In this document: in pieces, positions 37,051 through 46,826 of the stretch
How positions within the stretch are numbered: the first letter of the stretch is position 1
Layout of the letters: the number at the start of each line of letters is the position of its first letter
Origin: Nitrospirota bacterium
GTDB lineage: Bacteria; Nitrospirota; Thermodesulfovibrionia; Thermodesulfovibrionales; Magnetobacteriaceae
Assembly (NCBI GenBank): GCA_015233245.1
Contig: JADFYB010000006.1
Coordinates: 1 to 49,761 of the forward strand
DNA: 49,761 nt
Direction of reading: 5' to 3'
Made by a program: the position numbers and the translations under genes
Notes under the pieces: generated by a model
Databases searched by the model: none
What the model saw: the letters and a program-made list of their open reading frames with translations, nothing else
What the model was told of the DNA's origin: nothing

Positions 37051-38445
37051 TTACTTATCAATCTGTCTGAATATCTCTATTATCTCTTGTAACTGGCTGT
37101 CAAATATGGTTCTGGCATCCAGTATCAGGGTGTCGTCCTTAATTCGACCGATAAGTGGAGTTTTAGTAATTCTCGACAGTTTTTGCAATTGCTCAGCCGA
37201 TATTTCTGAGTGTTTGAGCAGTACCGTGTAAGTTTTAAATTTAACACAGGGTAGAGATCCTCCTCCGGCTTCTGAGTCATCCTCCCTGACGGTTACAGTA
37301 AAATTTGGGAGCGATTTTAATCCCTGCTCGATTTTAAGAGCACGCTCTTTTATTTTGTCGGGATCACACAGAAGCATTTCAAGAATTGGAATGTTTTTAG
37401 TTATATCATCTCCGTTGGCATATTCCATGAGTACTGATTCCATCGCAGATATTGTAAATTTATCCACTCTAAGAGCCCGTGCAAGCGGGTGTTTTCTTAA
37501 TAACTCTATGTGCTTTTGTTTGCCTGCTATAACTCCGCACTGGGGGCCGCCAAGGAGTTTATCTCCGCTAAACGTTACTATATCCACACCGGTTTTAACT
37601 ACCTCACTTACTACTGGCTCTGAGTGTATCCCCCACGGCTTAAGGTCAATAAGACATCCGCTGCCGAGATCATACATCAGGATTTTTGATGTCTTTGATA
37701 CCAGTTTTACTAAATCTGCTGTTTCTACCTCTTCGGTAAATCCGGTCAATTGAAAATTAGAGCGATGAACTTTTAAAATCAGCCCTGTGTTGTCAGTAAC
37801 AGCGTTTTCGTAGTCATAGAGATGAGTTTTGTTGGTCGTACCGACTTCTTTAAGTATTGCACCCCCTGCGGCCATTATATCGGGAATACGAAAAGAGCCA
37901 CCTATTTCTATTAGCTCTCCGCGTGAAACAATAACCTCTTTATTTAGAGATGTAAGTGCCGTAAGAGCCAAAAACACGGCAGCGGCATTGTTATTTACTA
38001 CCATGGCATCCTCAGCACCGGTCAACTCCTTAAGGAGTGCTCTTAAGTGGACATGCCGCTTACCCCTGCTGCCTGCCTTTAGGTCGTACTCAAGGTTAGA
38101 GTACCCTGAGGCTATCGTGGTCAGGTGTTTAAGGGTTTTGTCACTAAGTGGCGCTCTGCCAAGATTGGTGTGTATAACTATGCCGGTAGCATTTATCACA
38201 GGTTTTAGGCTAAAAGAGCCGCTTTCTAAGAGTTTTTTTTCTATTGCATCAGATATGTTACGGGAGATCTCGTTTTCAGCGCTGCCGGAAAGAAGCTCTG
38301 AGCGTCTTTCCTCAAGAACTTCCCTTATGGCCTTTAGAACAACTCTGCGTGGATACTCTTTCAGCCACTTTTGGGTCTCCTCCGATTGAAGTAATTTATC
38401 AACCGAAGGAAGCCCTCTTAACGCATTATTCCGTGTTTGTTGCAT
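37051..38445 (-). CDS. selA: L-seryl-tRNA(Sec) selenium transferase
   Basis: LPSVDKLLQ; TGIVIHTNLGRAPLSD; VDIVTFSGDKLLGGPQCGVIAGK (PLP Lys); ATG 38445 preferred. Confidence 0.93.
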   Translation of the reverse strand: MQQTRNNALRGLPSVDKLLQSEETQKWLKEYPRRVVLKAIREVLEERRSELLSGSAENEISRNISDAIEKKLLESGSFSLKPVINATGIVIHTNLGRAPLSDKTLKHLTTIASGYSNLEYDLKAGSRGKRHVHLRALLKELTGAEDAMVVNNNAAAVFLALTALTSLNKEVIVSRGELIEIGGSFRIPDIMAAGGAILKEVGTTNKTHLYDYENAVTDNTGLILKVHRSNFQLTGFTEEVETADLVKLVSKTSKILMYDLGSGCLIDLKPWGIHSEPVVSEVVKTGVDIVTFSGDKLLGGPQCGVIAGKQKHIELLRKHPLARALRVDKFTISAMESVLMEYANGDDITKNIPILEMLLCDPDKIKERALKIEQGLKSLPNFTVTVREDDSEAGGGSLPCVKFKTYTVLLKHSEISAEQLQKLSRITKTPLIGRIKDDTLILDARTIFDSQLQEIIEIFRQIDK

Positions 38446-39274
38446 CAATAAATGGCATGGTTTGAGTGGTAACCTTAGGCATAATGCCATTCCACTTATC
38501 TATGGCCTTCATTGTGGCTTCAATTCTTCTTAGCTTGATAAGATCGGGTGAGATGTTTTCTTTTTGGAGTCTTAAAGCCTCAGCCTCAGCCTTTGCCTGT
38601 GTTATTTTCTGTTCAGCTTCTATTTTTATTCTGTCAAGGTCACGTGCAGCCTTTAGAGCCAACTGCTCAGCCGTCTGTTTAGACTCGATGGCCTCCATAA
38701 AGAGCTTTGAAAATGCGAAGTTGACTATTGAAACCTCATCCACAATGATAAAATGTTTGTGCAATCGTTCCATGAGACCGTCTTTCATTGCAGAGCTTAC
38801 AATGGGTCTTTTGGTTATCAGCTCCTCTGCCGTATATGTGGCTGCCACTGCCTTTACCACCTCCTGTATGGCAGGGTCTATGACTCTTTCCTTGTAGCTC
38901 ATACCAATGCTTTGATAAATCATATTTGCCTTATCGGGCAGTATGTGGTAGTTAATCGCTATTACTGTGGTAACCTCTTGCAGGTCACGCGATGAGGCCT
39001 CGGCATTTGTCTGTGCCTTGTGCACCTTTACGTCCATCTTTACCACTTTTTGCACCACAGGGATTACCACATGAATTCCCTCGCTAAGGACCATCGGCTG
39101 CACAGCTCCGAAGTTAAGCACGACACCTCTTTCGCCTGCCCCTATAGTAACAAAAGGATTTATTGCAAGAAGAACAAAGAACCCGATTATTATTAAAATA
39201 ATAAACAGGTAACTCTTCTTAAAAACCGGTTTCTGGATTTTTGGTTCAAAACCGTCAAATATACCACCTGGCAT
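38426..39274 (-). CDS. SPFH/prohibitin (HflC-like) membrane protein
   Basis: N-terminal TM; GERGVVLNFGAVQPMVLSEGIHVVIPVVQKVVKMDVK; coiled coil QKITQAKAEAEALRLQKE. Confidence 0.88.
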   Translation of the reverse strand: MPGGIFDGFEPKIQKPVFKKSYLFIILIIIGFFVLLAINPFVTIGAGERGVVLNFGAVQPMVLSEGIHVVIPVVQKVVKMDVKVHKAQTNAEASSRDLQEVTTVIAINYHILPDKANMIYQSIGMSYKERVIDPAIQEVVKAVAATYTAEELITKRPIVSSAMKDGLMERLHKHFIIVDEVSIVNFAFSKLFMEAIESKQTAEQLALKAARDLDRIKIEAEQKITQAKAEAEALRLQKENISPDLIKLRRIEATMKAIDKWNGIMPKVTTQTMPFIDATNTE

Positions 39275-39285
39275 ATGACCTCCTC

Positions 39286-39984
39286 TTAGAGCTTGTTTTT
39301 TACAAACTGCAAGGCTGATTCAAAAATCGCCCTGCCATCGGTATTTCCGAGCATTTCCTCAGAACATCTCTCAGGGTGAGGCATCATACCAACAACATTA
39401 CCGGCGGAGTTGGTAATCCCTGCTATATTTAGAACGGCACCGTTGGGATTAGCGGAATCGTTTTCCTCTCCGTTACTTTGACAGTAGGTAAAGGCAATTC
39501 CGTTATGTTCTTTCAATCTGTTAAGAGTTGCCATATCGGCATAGTAATTACCCTCGGCATGGGCTATGGGGATTTTTAGAACTTGCCCTTCTCTGAGTGT
39601 GGATGTAGCCGCCGTATTTGTGTTTTTAACTTTTATGTAAACGTCTTTACAGATAAATTTCAGGTTTTTGTTTCTTAGCATGGCGCCCGGTAAAAGTCCT
39701 GCCTCAAGCAGTATCTGAAAACCGTTACAAATGCCGATTACACCTCCGCCATTTGCGGCAAACTCAGATACCGCCGACATTATAGGTGAAAACCCAGCTA
39801 TAGCACCGGCTCTCAGATAATCACCGTGTGAAAACCCGCCTGGAAGTATGACAACTTTAACGTCACTCCCTATAGCTGTCTCCTTATGCCAAACAAATTT
39901 TACATCAGCACCACATACGTGCTTTAGCACGTGATAACAGTCATGGTCACAGTTACTGCCCGGAAACACCACTATTGCAAACAT
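39286..39984 (-). CDS. purQ: phosphoribosylformylglycinamidine synthase subunit PurQ
   Basis: [58 protein letters not shown]. Confidence 0.96.
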   Translation of the reverse strand: MFAIVVFPGSNCDHDCYHVLKHVCGADVKFVWHKETAIGSDVKVVILPGGFSHGDYLRAGAIAGFSPIMSAVSEFAANGGGVIGICNGFQILLEAGLLPGAMLRNKNLKFICKDVYIKVKNTNTAATSTLREGQVLKIPIAHAEGNYYADMATLNRLKEHNGIAFTYCQSNGEENDSANPNGAVLNIAGITNSAGNVVGMMPHPERCSEEMLGNTDGRAIFESALQFVKNKL

Positions 39985-40111
39985 TTAGCCGCCAAAAAGT
40001 CCTTTTGTTATGTAATTTAGCAATGAAAACACTCTTTGAGATCATATCCTATTTTGGTTTGATTTGTCAATGCTGACGATTAACATCCAGCATTTTCATG
40101 CTTCAAAACAC

Positions 40112-40144
40112 TGTGGAGCAATCTGCAAGATTGCTCTCTACCAC
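40112..40144. repeat. Perfect 9-bp palindrome
   Basis: GTGGAGCAATCT-GCA-AGATTGCTCTCTACCAC. Confidence 0.5.
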
Positions 40145-40150
40145 AAAAAA

Positions 40151-40222
40151 GTTAGTCCGCAGATTGCACAGATTTGTATTTTTTTATCGGTGTACCTCTG
40201 TGTCATCTGCAGATAAAATCCG
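40151..40222. repeat. CACAGAT-type inverted repeat, copy 2
   Basis: CGCAGATTGCACAGATTTG...CTCTGTGTCATCTGCAG. Confidence 0.45.
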
Positions 40223-40250
40223 TATTCTGTTTACTCTGTCAGAGAGCTCC

Positions 40251-40778
40251 TTAGTAGTGCAGCACCGCCATTTCCTCTTCTACCTCTAAAGACATACGTC
40301 CGTCTTTCATGTCAATGACCATTGCCAATTCATCAGCGGAAAATATCTTGTCTATGTCCAGAATTATAATGAACTGCTCGTCTTGTTTACCTATACCCTC
40401 GATAAACTCGTTGCTTAACTGCGTGCCTATCTTAGGGGGCGGCTCAATTGCTGACTTTTCCAACTCCATGACCTCGTTAACGCTGTCTACCATAGCGCCT
40501 AGAATTACCTTGTCACTCTCCATAACAACCTCTAAAATTATAACGCAAGTATCCACAGCTTTTTCCGTATAGGACATCCCAAATTTTTGCTTCATGTCTA
40601 TTACAGGAACAACGCTGCCTCGCAAGTTAATCACTCCGCGCATAAACTCCGGTGTTCTGGGCATCCGCGTAACTGTGGTAAACTCCAACACCTCTCGTAT
40701 TTTTTCTATGTGAATTGCAAAAACCTCATCATCAAGCTTAAACGTAAGGAATTGTATAATTTTGGCTTCTTCTGCCAT
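40251..40778 (-). CDS. cheW: chemotaxis protein CheW
   Basis: FLTFKLDDEVFAIHIEKIREVLEFTTVTRMPRTPEFMRGVINLRGSVVPVIDMKQKF. Confidence 0.95.
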   Translation of the reverse strand: MAEEAKIIQFLTFKLDDEVFAIHIEKIREVLEFTTVTRMPRTPEFMRGVINLRGSVVPVIDMKQKFGMSYTEKAVDTCVIILEVVMESDKVILGAMVDSVNEVMELEKSAIEPPPKIGTQLSNEFIEGIGKQDEQFIIILDIDKIFSADELAMVIDMKDGRMSLEVEEEMAVLHY

Positions 40779-40791
40779 TTAACACCTCCTC

Positions 40792-42447
40792 TTAATAAAT
40801 CTTAAATTCGTTGTCAGCTTTACTATTTGCAATTAAATCTACCTTTTTCGTTATTGCAGCGGCAAGTTTCGGCTTCTCGTGCGTTATATGAGCCTTAGCC
40901 GGTTGCTTTTTGGGCGTGGTTGTTACTCTTCTTTGATCGCCGATTCTGAAAAAACCTATTGCAGCCGAAAGCTGCTCTGCCTGCGATGTAAGCTCCTCAG
41001 ACGTGGATGCCATTTCCTCAGATGCAGAGGCATTTTGTTGAATCACTTGATCAAGCTGGGTTATCGCCTTGTTTATCTGCTCTGCTCCAACGTTTTGTTC
41101 ATTACTTGCCGCACTGATTTCTTGTACCAGCTCTGCAGTCTTTTGAATATCTGGCACTAACTGTTTAAGCATACCTCCGGCTTTTTCAGATACCGTTACC
41201 GTGGTAGAAGATAAGGTGCTGATTTCACCGGCAGCTCTCTGGCTGCGTTCCGCTAATTTTCTCACTTCTGATGCCACTACAGCAAATCCTTTACCATGCT
41301 CACCGGCACGGGCTGCTTCAATAGCTGCGTTAAGGGCTAAAAGGTTGGTTTGTCTTGCAATTTCCTCGATAATGGATATTTTGCTTGCGATTTCTTTCAT
41401 GGCATGAACCGCACCATCCACGGCCTTGCCACTTTCTTCTGCATCATTAGAAGCCTTTATTGCCATTCGCTCTGTTTGTTGTGAGTTGTCAGCGTTTTGT
41501 TTAATATTGGAGGCCATCTCCTGCATTGATGAGGATACCTCTTGAACTGCTGCCGCCTGTTCTGTTGCTCCCTGTGATATAGACTGAGCTGTGCTGCTTA
41601 GCTCAACGCTGCCAGATGATACGTTATCACCGGAGACATTAACCTCTCCTATTACACCTTTTAGTTTATATACCATATCGTTTAGCGCATTAGCAAGTTG
41701 ACCGACCTCGTCTTTTCTGTCCATGTTTATCTGTTGGCTTAAATCTCCGCCTGCTATGCCTTCAGCAAAGACGACTCCATGTTTCAACGGTTTACTTATT
41801 GAGCTGGAAATAATCAGCCCTAATGTAAGTGCAAGGAATGCGCCGATTACTGTTATAATGATTATGAGATTTGTCACACTTTTGGCAAGCAACGAGTTTG
41901 CGTCTGAAGTCTCTTTGGCCGCTTTTACTTTCATGTCTTGCAGGGCATCTATGGCTGCCTGCTCATTCATTGCTGTTTTTTTACCCTCGCCTTTGACAAA
42001 AGCATCAGCCTCTAAATTTTTACCTTCAGCGGTTAGCCCCACTATCTTATCTATTATTACACCAAAAGCTTTTCTTGTCTCAAGGAAATTTTTAAATGCT
42101 TCACGGGTTTTTTCCTTAAGAATTGTTTTTTCAAATTCTGCTGAATCCTTGTCTATTGCTTCCCTTAGTTGTTTAATGGTATCCATTGGTTTCTGCATTT
42201 CCTCTTTTGTCTTTGCATCTGTCAACTCCATCAAATTTATCCTTACTCTCTGAAATGCGGTTGATATGTCTCCCAACTGACTCAAGGGTACAGTCATCTT
42301 CTCATACAGAAGCGTGTCGGCATTTTCAATTTTGTGTAAGTTGATTATTGCAAAAACTCCGATAAGCGCTGCTATTACGGCCACTATAAAAAAACCCCCT
42401 ACTAACTTTGTACCGATTTTCATGTTGTCTAAGATTTTCATATTCAA
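40792..42447 (-). CDS. methyl-accepting chemotaxis protein (4HB-type sensor, HAMP, MA)
   Basis: [48 protein letters not shown]; two TMs. Confidence 0.95.
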   Translation of the reverse strand: MNMKILDNMKIGTKLVGGFFIVAVIAALIGVFAIINLHKIENADTLLYEKMTVPLSQLGDISTAFQRVRINLMELTDAKTKEEMQKPMDTIKQLREAIDKDSAEFEKTILKEKTREAFKNFLETRKAFGVIIDKIVGLTAEGKNLEADAFVKGEGKKTAMNEQAAIDALQDMKVKAAKETSDANSLLAKSVTNLIIIITVIGAFLALTLGLIISSSISKPLKHGVVFAEGIAGGDLSQQINMDRKDEVGQLANALNDMVYKLKGVIGEVNVSGDNVSSGSVELSSTAQSISQGATEQAAAVQEVSSSMQEMASNIKQNADNSQQTERMAIKASNDAEESGKAVDGAVHAMKEIASKISIIEEIARQTNLLALNAAIEAARAGEHGKGFAVVASEVRKLAERSQRAAGEISTLSSTTVTVSEKAGGMLKQLVPDIQKTAELVQEISAASNEQNVGAEQINKAITQLDQVIQQNASASEEMASTSEELTSQAEQLSAAIGFFRIGDQRRVTTTPKKQPAKAHITHEKPKLAAAITKKVDLIANSKADNEFKIY

Positions 42448-42460
42448 CCTCCTTGTTTTT

Positions 42461-42559
42461 TTACTTTACGCTAGTTGAATATATGCTGTGAGGTTTTACA
42501 GAAAAAAAGTGACTACAAAAGATTAACTGCTCACCCTTGCACAGCATGTAAATAACCAT
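42461..42559 (-). CDS. Possible 32-aa upstream ORF before the MCP gene
   Basis: [37 protein letters not shown] 6 nt upstream of ATG. Confidence 0.3.
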   Translation of the reverse strand: MVIYMLCKGEQLIFCSHFFSVKPHSIYSTSVK

Positions 42560-42614
42560 CACACACCTCCATACTGCGCTGTAAAAGCGTTACGCCATCG
42601 CCACCCTTAATTAT

Positions 42615-42643
42615 TATATAATAACCAAATGTGATAATGTCAA
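42615..42643 (-). promoter_or_regulatory. sigma70-type promoter for MCP-cheW
   Basis: TTGACA-N17-TATATA on the - strand. Confidence 0.55.
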
Positions 42644-42751
42644 GAAGTATATTATTGAAAAATCTACAAATTCTCAAACTAAATGGACTCATAAAATCTT
42701 TTTACAAGAAACAATGTTTACAATATTTATATAAAAATAATCATTGTACAA

Positions 42752-43213
42752 CTACAGCATATCCAGCATCATGACAAGAGCGTCTTCTACCGGTTTAAAG
42801 TAGTAATCCTTTCTGATATGCAGGCATCTGAAATTATGTTTTTTGTAAAATTCAATTGCAGAGGAATTTGACAGCCTTGCTTCAAGGAATATTTTACCCG
42901 TGAATTTGTGCTGCTTTAAAGCCGTGAAAAGTGCGTTAAGAAGGGCTGTGCCTATACCGCATCTTCTGTACTCTGTCAGTACTGCAAGCTTTAGGATTTG
43001 TGCTTCATCAAGTATCTCCTGAGCACAAAGATAGCCAATAATCACATCAACGTGTAAAACCACATAATTTATTGAATAATCATTTTCCAGCTCATGTTTA
43101 AATGACCGCTCAGTCCACGGACTGGGAAAAGATAGTTTCTCTATAGCTCCGACGCTTGTAACGTCACTGTAGTCCATGGTACGGATAATGGTTTGAATAT
43201 TTTTTTTAGCCAT
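42752..43213 (-). CDS. rimI: ribosomal protein S18 alanine N-acetyltransferase (GNAT)
   Basis: IEKLSFPSPWTERSFKHEL; LKLAVLTEYRRCGIGTALLNAL; ARLSNSSAIEFYKKHNF. Confidence 0.9.
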   Translation of the reverse strand: MAKKNIQTIIRTMDYSDVTSVGAIEKLSFPSPWTERSFKHELENDYSINYVVLHVDVIIGYLCAQEILDEAQILKLAVLTEYRRCGIGTALLNALFTALKQHKFTGKIFLEARLSNSSAIEFYKKHNFRCLHIRKDYYFKPVEDALVMMLDML

Positions 43214-43233
43214 GAGTTGTTATCCTTAGTGCG

Positions 43234-43274
43234 TGGGGTTGCTAACCCCCCTGCCGCCTGGGGTTGCTAACCCC
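43234..43274. repeat. Tandem pair of palindromes TGGGGTTGCTAACCCC, 25-bp period
   Basis: Identical 16-mers at 43234-43249 and 43259-43274. Confidence 0.8.
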
Positions 43275-43955
43275 TTGTGGACGTTTAAGATATAATGGTT
43301 TAAGTGTCATAGCATCAGAAACAGCACCGGCCTTTAGTTTCTTTAGTCCGTAAGCTGCTAAGGCAGCCGGTGATATGCTGTGGTGTTCGATGCCGGCAAA
43401 AAGTGCTTTATTATCAGTCAGTTGTTGTAACGTTTTTTTGTATTTAACGGAGGCATCGCCTGTAAAAATGACTTTCTCCTCTGCCGCTAATTTTTCACAA
43501 ATTTCACCGATTTTATAAACTCCGCATGCCACAATTTCATCTAAACTGCCACTGTCTCCTATGGAATATACAGCGCCGTATATGTCCTCTTTTCTTGCAT
43601 CAAGCAAAATGCAGACAGGATATTTGGTAAACGGGAAATTCAGAGCAAGTCCTTCAAAAGTGGATATAGAAATAACCGGTTTACCGCTGACAAGGGCAAA
43701 TCCTTTAACCGTGTTTATTCCAACCCTTAAGCCTGTAAAAGAGCCCGGGCCTGCCGCCGCAACATAGGCATCAACAGCGCTCAGCGTGGTATCAGATTCC
43801 TTAAGGATATAGTCAATGGCAGGCATCAGTTTTTCAGAATGGGTATTTTTGTTAGGCATAAGATTTACCCTCATATCTGCCATAAGACCTTTGTCAGAGT
43901 CAAAGACGGCGACACCGCCTACCGATGACGACGTATCTATGCTTAGTACCCTCAT
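43242..43955 (-). CDS. tsaB: tRNA threonylcarbamoyladenosine biosynthesis protein TsaB
   Basis: MRVLSIDTSSSVGGVAV; YVAAAGPGSFTGLRVGINTVKGFAL; adjacent rimI. Confidence 0.92.
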   Translation of the reverse strand: MRVLSIDTSSSVGGVAVFDSDKGLMADMRVNLMPNKNTHSEKLMPAIDYILKESDTTLSAVDAYVAAAGPGSFTGLRVGINTVKGFALVSGKPVISISTFEGLALNFPFTKYPVCILLDARKEDIYGAVYSIGDSGSLDEIVACGVYKIGEICEKLAAEEKVIFTGDASVKYKKTLQQLTDNKALFAGIEHHSISPAALAAYGLKKLKAGAVSDAMTLKPLYLKRPQGVSNPRRQGG

Positions 43956-44114
43956 TCAGTCTTATATTACAAAGTTATAGAGAAAACATCAAGTTTAACA
44001 GAAAGAGCTTAAATCAAATAATTTACTTTACTGTTTAGAACATGGTAATATTATCTTTAAACTTATGTTACTAATAATAAACGCCTGGCAATCTGAAACT
44101 ATAGGTACAAACAA

Positions 44115-46007
44115 GTGAAACCAATAAAATCAATAAAAACCAAACTTCTTATCAGAATAGTGATTTCTTTTATCATTATGTCTATAGTTGTGCAGGGGAT
44201 AGTGTTTGTGAGTTTCCGCGCGTTAAGTCTTGATACAGCCAAGGAGAAAGCTATGTCAGTAGCAGAGTTAATAAGGGATACTATAACATCTTTTATGGTC
44301 CTCGGTGTGTACGACAAAAGAGATGTGTTTATAGACAGGATAAAATACGCACGCGGCCTTAAAGAGGTTAAAATCATAAAGGGAAAGGCTGTGGTTGCCC
44401 AGTTTGGAAATTCAAAAGAAGTCAACAATACTACAAACATGATTGAAAAAGAAGTCCTTGAAACCGGTGCATTAAAATCTCACTTAAGTGAGAATCCTTC
44501 AGCAGTTCTGTACAGACTTGTAATCCCTTATAAAGCTACAACTACAGAACAGGTTAAATGTTTGAATTGCCATAAGGCTAAAGAGGGGGAGGTACTTGGC
44601 GCTGTTAGCATCATTATGGATTTGACAAACCAGCGCAAAGAAGGTGCAGCCACTATGTCATATATGATGGTAGTTTCCCTGATTTTTTCCTTTTGCACTC
44701 TGTACATAATTTACGTGTTTTTTAACCCCTATACAGAATTGTTTAAAAAGCTCAGGTCAGGATTTGAAAAAGCTCAGGAGGGGGATTTCGGTGAAAGGCT
44801 GTCTGTTCGGTTAATTGATGAGGCCGGTGATGTTGCAAGAGGTTTTAATACCATGGTGGAAAATCTCTCTAATGCCCTGTCTTTAATAAATCATAAAGTA
44901 TCCCTGCTAATAGGTTATCAAGTGGCAGGTTCAGGAAATGCCCTGAAAGATACATCTAAGACTGTTGATATGCTTATCAATATATATAATTTTAAAAGAA
45001 CGATAGAAAAGGACCAGAAAAAAACAGAGATATTTACAAGACTTGAGCAAATTCTTAATACTTTCGGGATTACTGAGTACTCAATCTATGAGGTCACACA
45101 ACGCAATAATACAATCACTACAATATCCGCTCGTAGTGATGTGTCTCAATCATATGGAGATAATAATGTCTTATGGTGTAATAATTTAATTACAGCTAAT
45201 GCACATGAGTGCAGGGCAAACAGAACCGGCAATATGGTAGATTCGAGGGATTTTCCAGTCATTTGCCCTCATTTCTGCACTGAAAACCAGGTACTAAAGG
45301 CACGAAAGGGACATTTCTGCATACCGGTTCATATCGGTGGTCAGGTTGGCGACGTGTTACAGATAGTTTATAACAATGACAGAGAAGATGAAGTTACAGG
45401 TGTGCTCCCATACATTAAGAGCTATTTGTTGGAGGGTGAGCCGGTGTTAGAGGCAAAGACCTTTATGGAACTTCTCAGAGAGCAGTCTTTAGTGGATCAA
45501 CTGACAGGTTTATACAACAGACGATATCTTGATGAGATTAGTGCCAATCTTTGCTCACAGGCTGTAAGAAGAAACACACTCCTTGGTATTCTGATGATTG
45601 ATATAGATTTCTTTAAACAAGTTAATGACACCTACGGCCACGATGCAGGAGATCAGGTGCTTAAGAGGATTGCAATGCTTATAAAAAGCATAGTGAGAAC
45701 CTCTGACATCGTAGTACGATATGGAGGGGAGGAAATTATAGTTCTTTTAGTAGATGTTGAGGCGGGAAAATCTTTTAAACTGGCTGAAAAGATAAGACAG
45801 AAAGTTCAGGATGAAATCATAGAGATTTCCGGGGAGGTACTTAGACGCACTGTAAGTATCGGCGTCAGTGAGTACTTAACACATGGGGATAAGTTTTGGC
45901 AATGTGTCAAATATGCTGATGCGGCTCTTTATAAAGCAAAAGAAAGCGGCAGAAACAGGGTAGTGGTGTATGAACATCAAACACAATCGCCAAAGGAAGA
46001 TATGTAA
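44115..46007 (+). CDS. membrane diguanylate cyclase: CXXCH periplasmic sensor, HAMP, Cys-rich GAF-like, GGDEF
   Basis: CLNCH; HAMP-like segment; WCNNLITANAHEC...ICPHFC...HFC; DQLTGLYNRRYLDE...RYGGEEIIVLL. Confidence 0.88.
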   Translation: MKPIKSIKTKLLIRIVISFIIMSIVVQGIVFVSFRALSLDTAKEKAMSVAELIRDTITSFMVLGVYDKRDVFIDRIKYARGLKEVKIIKGKAVVAQFGNSKEVNNTTNMIEKEVLETGALKSHLSENPSAVLYRLVIPYKATTTEQVKCLNCHKAKEGEVLGAVSIIMDLTNQRKEGAATMSYMMVVSLIFSFCTLYIIYVFFNPYTELFKKLRSGFEKAQEGDFGERLSVRLIDEAGDVARGFNTMVENLSNALSLINHKVSLLIGYQVAGSGNALKDTSKTVDMLINIYNFKRTIEKDQKKTEIFTRLEQILNTFGITEYSIYEVTQRNNTITTISARSDVSQSYGDNNVLWCNNLITANAHECRANRTGNMVDSRDFPVICPHFCTENQVLKARKGHFCIPVHIGGQVGDVLQIVYNNDREDEVTGVLPYIKSYLLEGEPVLEAKTFMELLREQSLVDQLTGLYNRRYLDEISANLCSQAVRRNTLLGILMIDIDFFKQVNDTYGHDAGDQVLKRIAMLIKSIVRTSDIVVRYGGEEIIVLLVDVEAGKSFKLAEKIRQKVQDEIIEISGEVLRRTVSIGVSEYLTHGDKFWQCVKYADAALYKAKESGRNRVVVYEHQTQSPKEDM

Positions 46008-46009
46008 TC

Positions 46010-46103
46010 TAAGGGAAAGGGCTTTGCCCTTTCCCTTAAACCCTAATCCCACAAGGGGGCTAACCCCCTTGACCCCAGGTTTTTGGGTTAATGTTTGTGA
46101 GGC
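46010..46103. repeat. Two-hairpin dispersed repeat, copy B (probably also a terminator)
   Basis: AAGGGAAAGGGCTTTGCCCTTTCCCTTAAACCC...AAGGGGGCTAACCCCCTTGACCCCAGGTTTTTGGGTTAATGTTTGTGAGG. Confidence 0.7.
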
Positions 46104-46108
46104 TTAAC

Positions 46109-46276
46109 TTAGGTACTTTTAAGTAAAGCTGACTCTTTTACCTTTAACAAATTTTTTTGTAGTTTTTTAGATTTTTCTCTGATAAAATGAATCTGTTTTT
46201 CTACCGAAAGACCTTTTGTTTCTTCAAAATGTTTATCTCGAATGTTACGAACCATTTCAACTGCCTTCACTGCCAT
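46109..46276 (-). CDS. 55-aa putative antitoxin of the PIN toxin
   Basis: Not in ORF track: MAVKAVEMVRNIRDKHFEETKGLSVEKQIHFIREKSKKLQKNLLKVKESALLKST*; start overlaps toxin 3' end by 20 nt. Confidence 0.7.
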   Translation of the reverse strand: MAVKAVEMVRNIRDKHFEETKGLSVEKQIHFIREKSKKLQKNLLKVKESALLKST

Positions 46277-46736
46277 ATAATGTCACCTCCCGTGGTGAAT
46301 AGATTAAAAGCTGTTTGTAACCCATTTCAAGATTTATGGCATTAAATCTCTGTATCTTTTTAAAATGAACAATATGTTTGAAATTCCAGCTAACTAATAA
46401 ATCTGCCTCGGCAATAGTTGCAACTGCTATATGGAGTGCATCGTTGTGGTAGTTCTGAGATAATATGTTATGGCTTAAGTAAGCGTCAGCCAGCTCTATT
46501 GCCTCTGTATTAACCATGCAAATTCCTTCAGTACATTGCCGAAACTCAGTGTATATATCTTTAACTTCATTCGGAGCATCCTGTATTTCTGCATCTATTA
46601 ATTCAGAAAGCAATAGAGTAAAAATCCCTGCTTTAAAATTGGAGAGAAGGCCTAGTGACCACTCTTGAAACTCTCTGTCACAACATCCACCTATTACAGA
46701 TGTATCAACATAAATAACAGCTTTCCTCATAATCAT
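46257..46736 (-). CDS. PIN-domain toxin (VapC-like)
   Basis: VIYVDTSVIGG; LLLSELIDAEI; NDALHIAVATIAEADLLVSWNFKHIV. Confidence 0.85.
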   Translation of the reverse strand: MIMRKAVIYVDTSVIGGCCDREFQEWSLGLLSNFKAGIFTLLLSELIDAEIQDAPNEVKDIYTEFRQCTEGICMVNTEAIELADAYLSHNILSQNYHNDALHIAVATIAEADLLVSWNFKHIVHFKKIQRFNAINLEMGYKQLLIYSPREVTLYGSEGS

Positions 46737-46826
46737 ATTTTAGCATTATCAGTAACTAATAAGGAGAGAAATAATTCAGTACTGCAGGTCACTCAAATAT
46801 ATCACTGATGTTAACTTAAAGACCTT

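Noticed and set aside
41201-42253. Long + strand ORFs antisense to the MCP gene (e.g. 41723..42253, 176 aa)
   Set aside because: Antisense to a clear MCP; low-complexity translation typical of overlap artefacts
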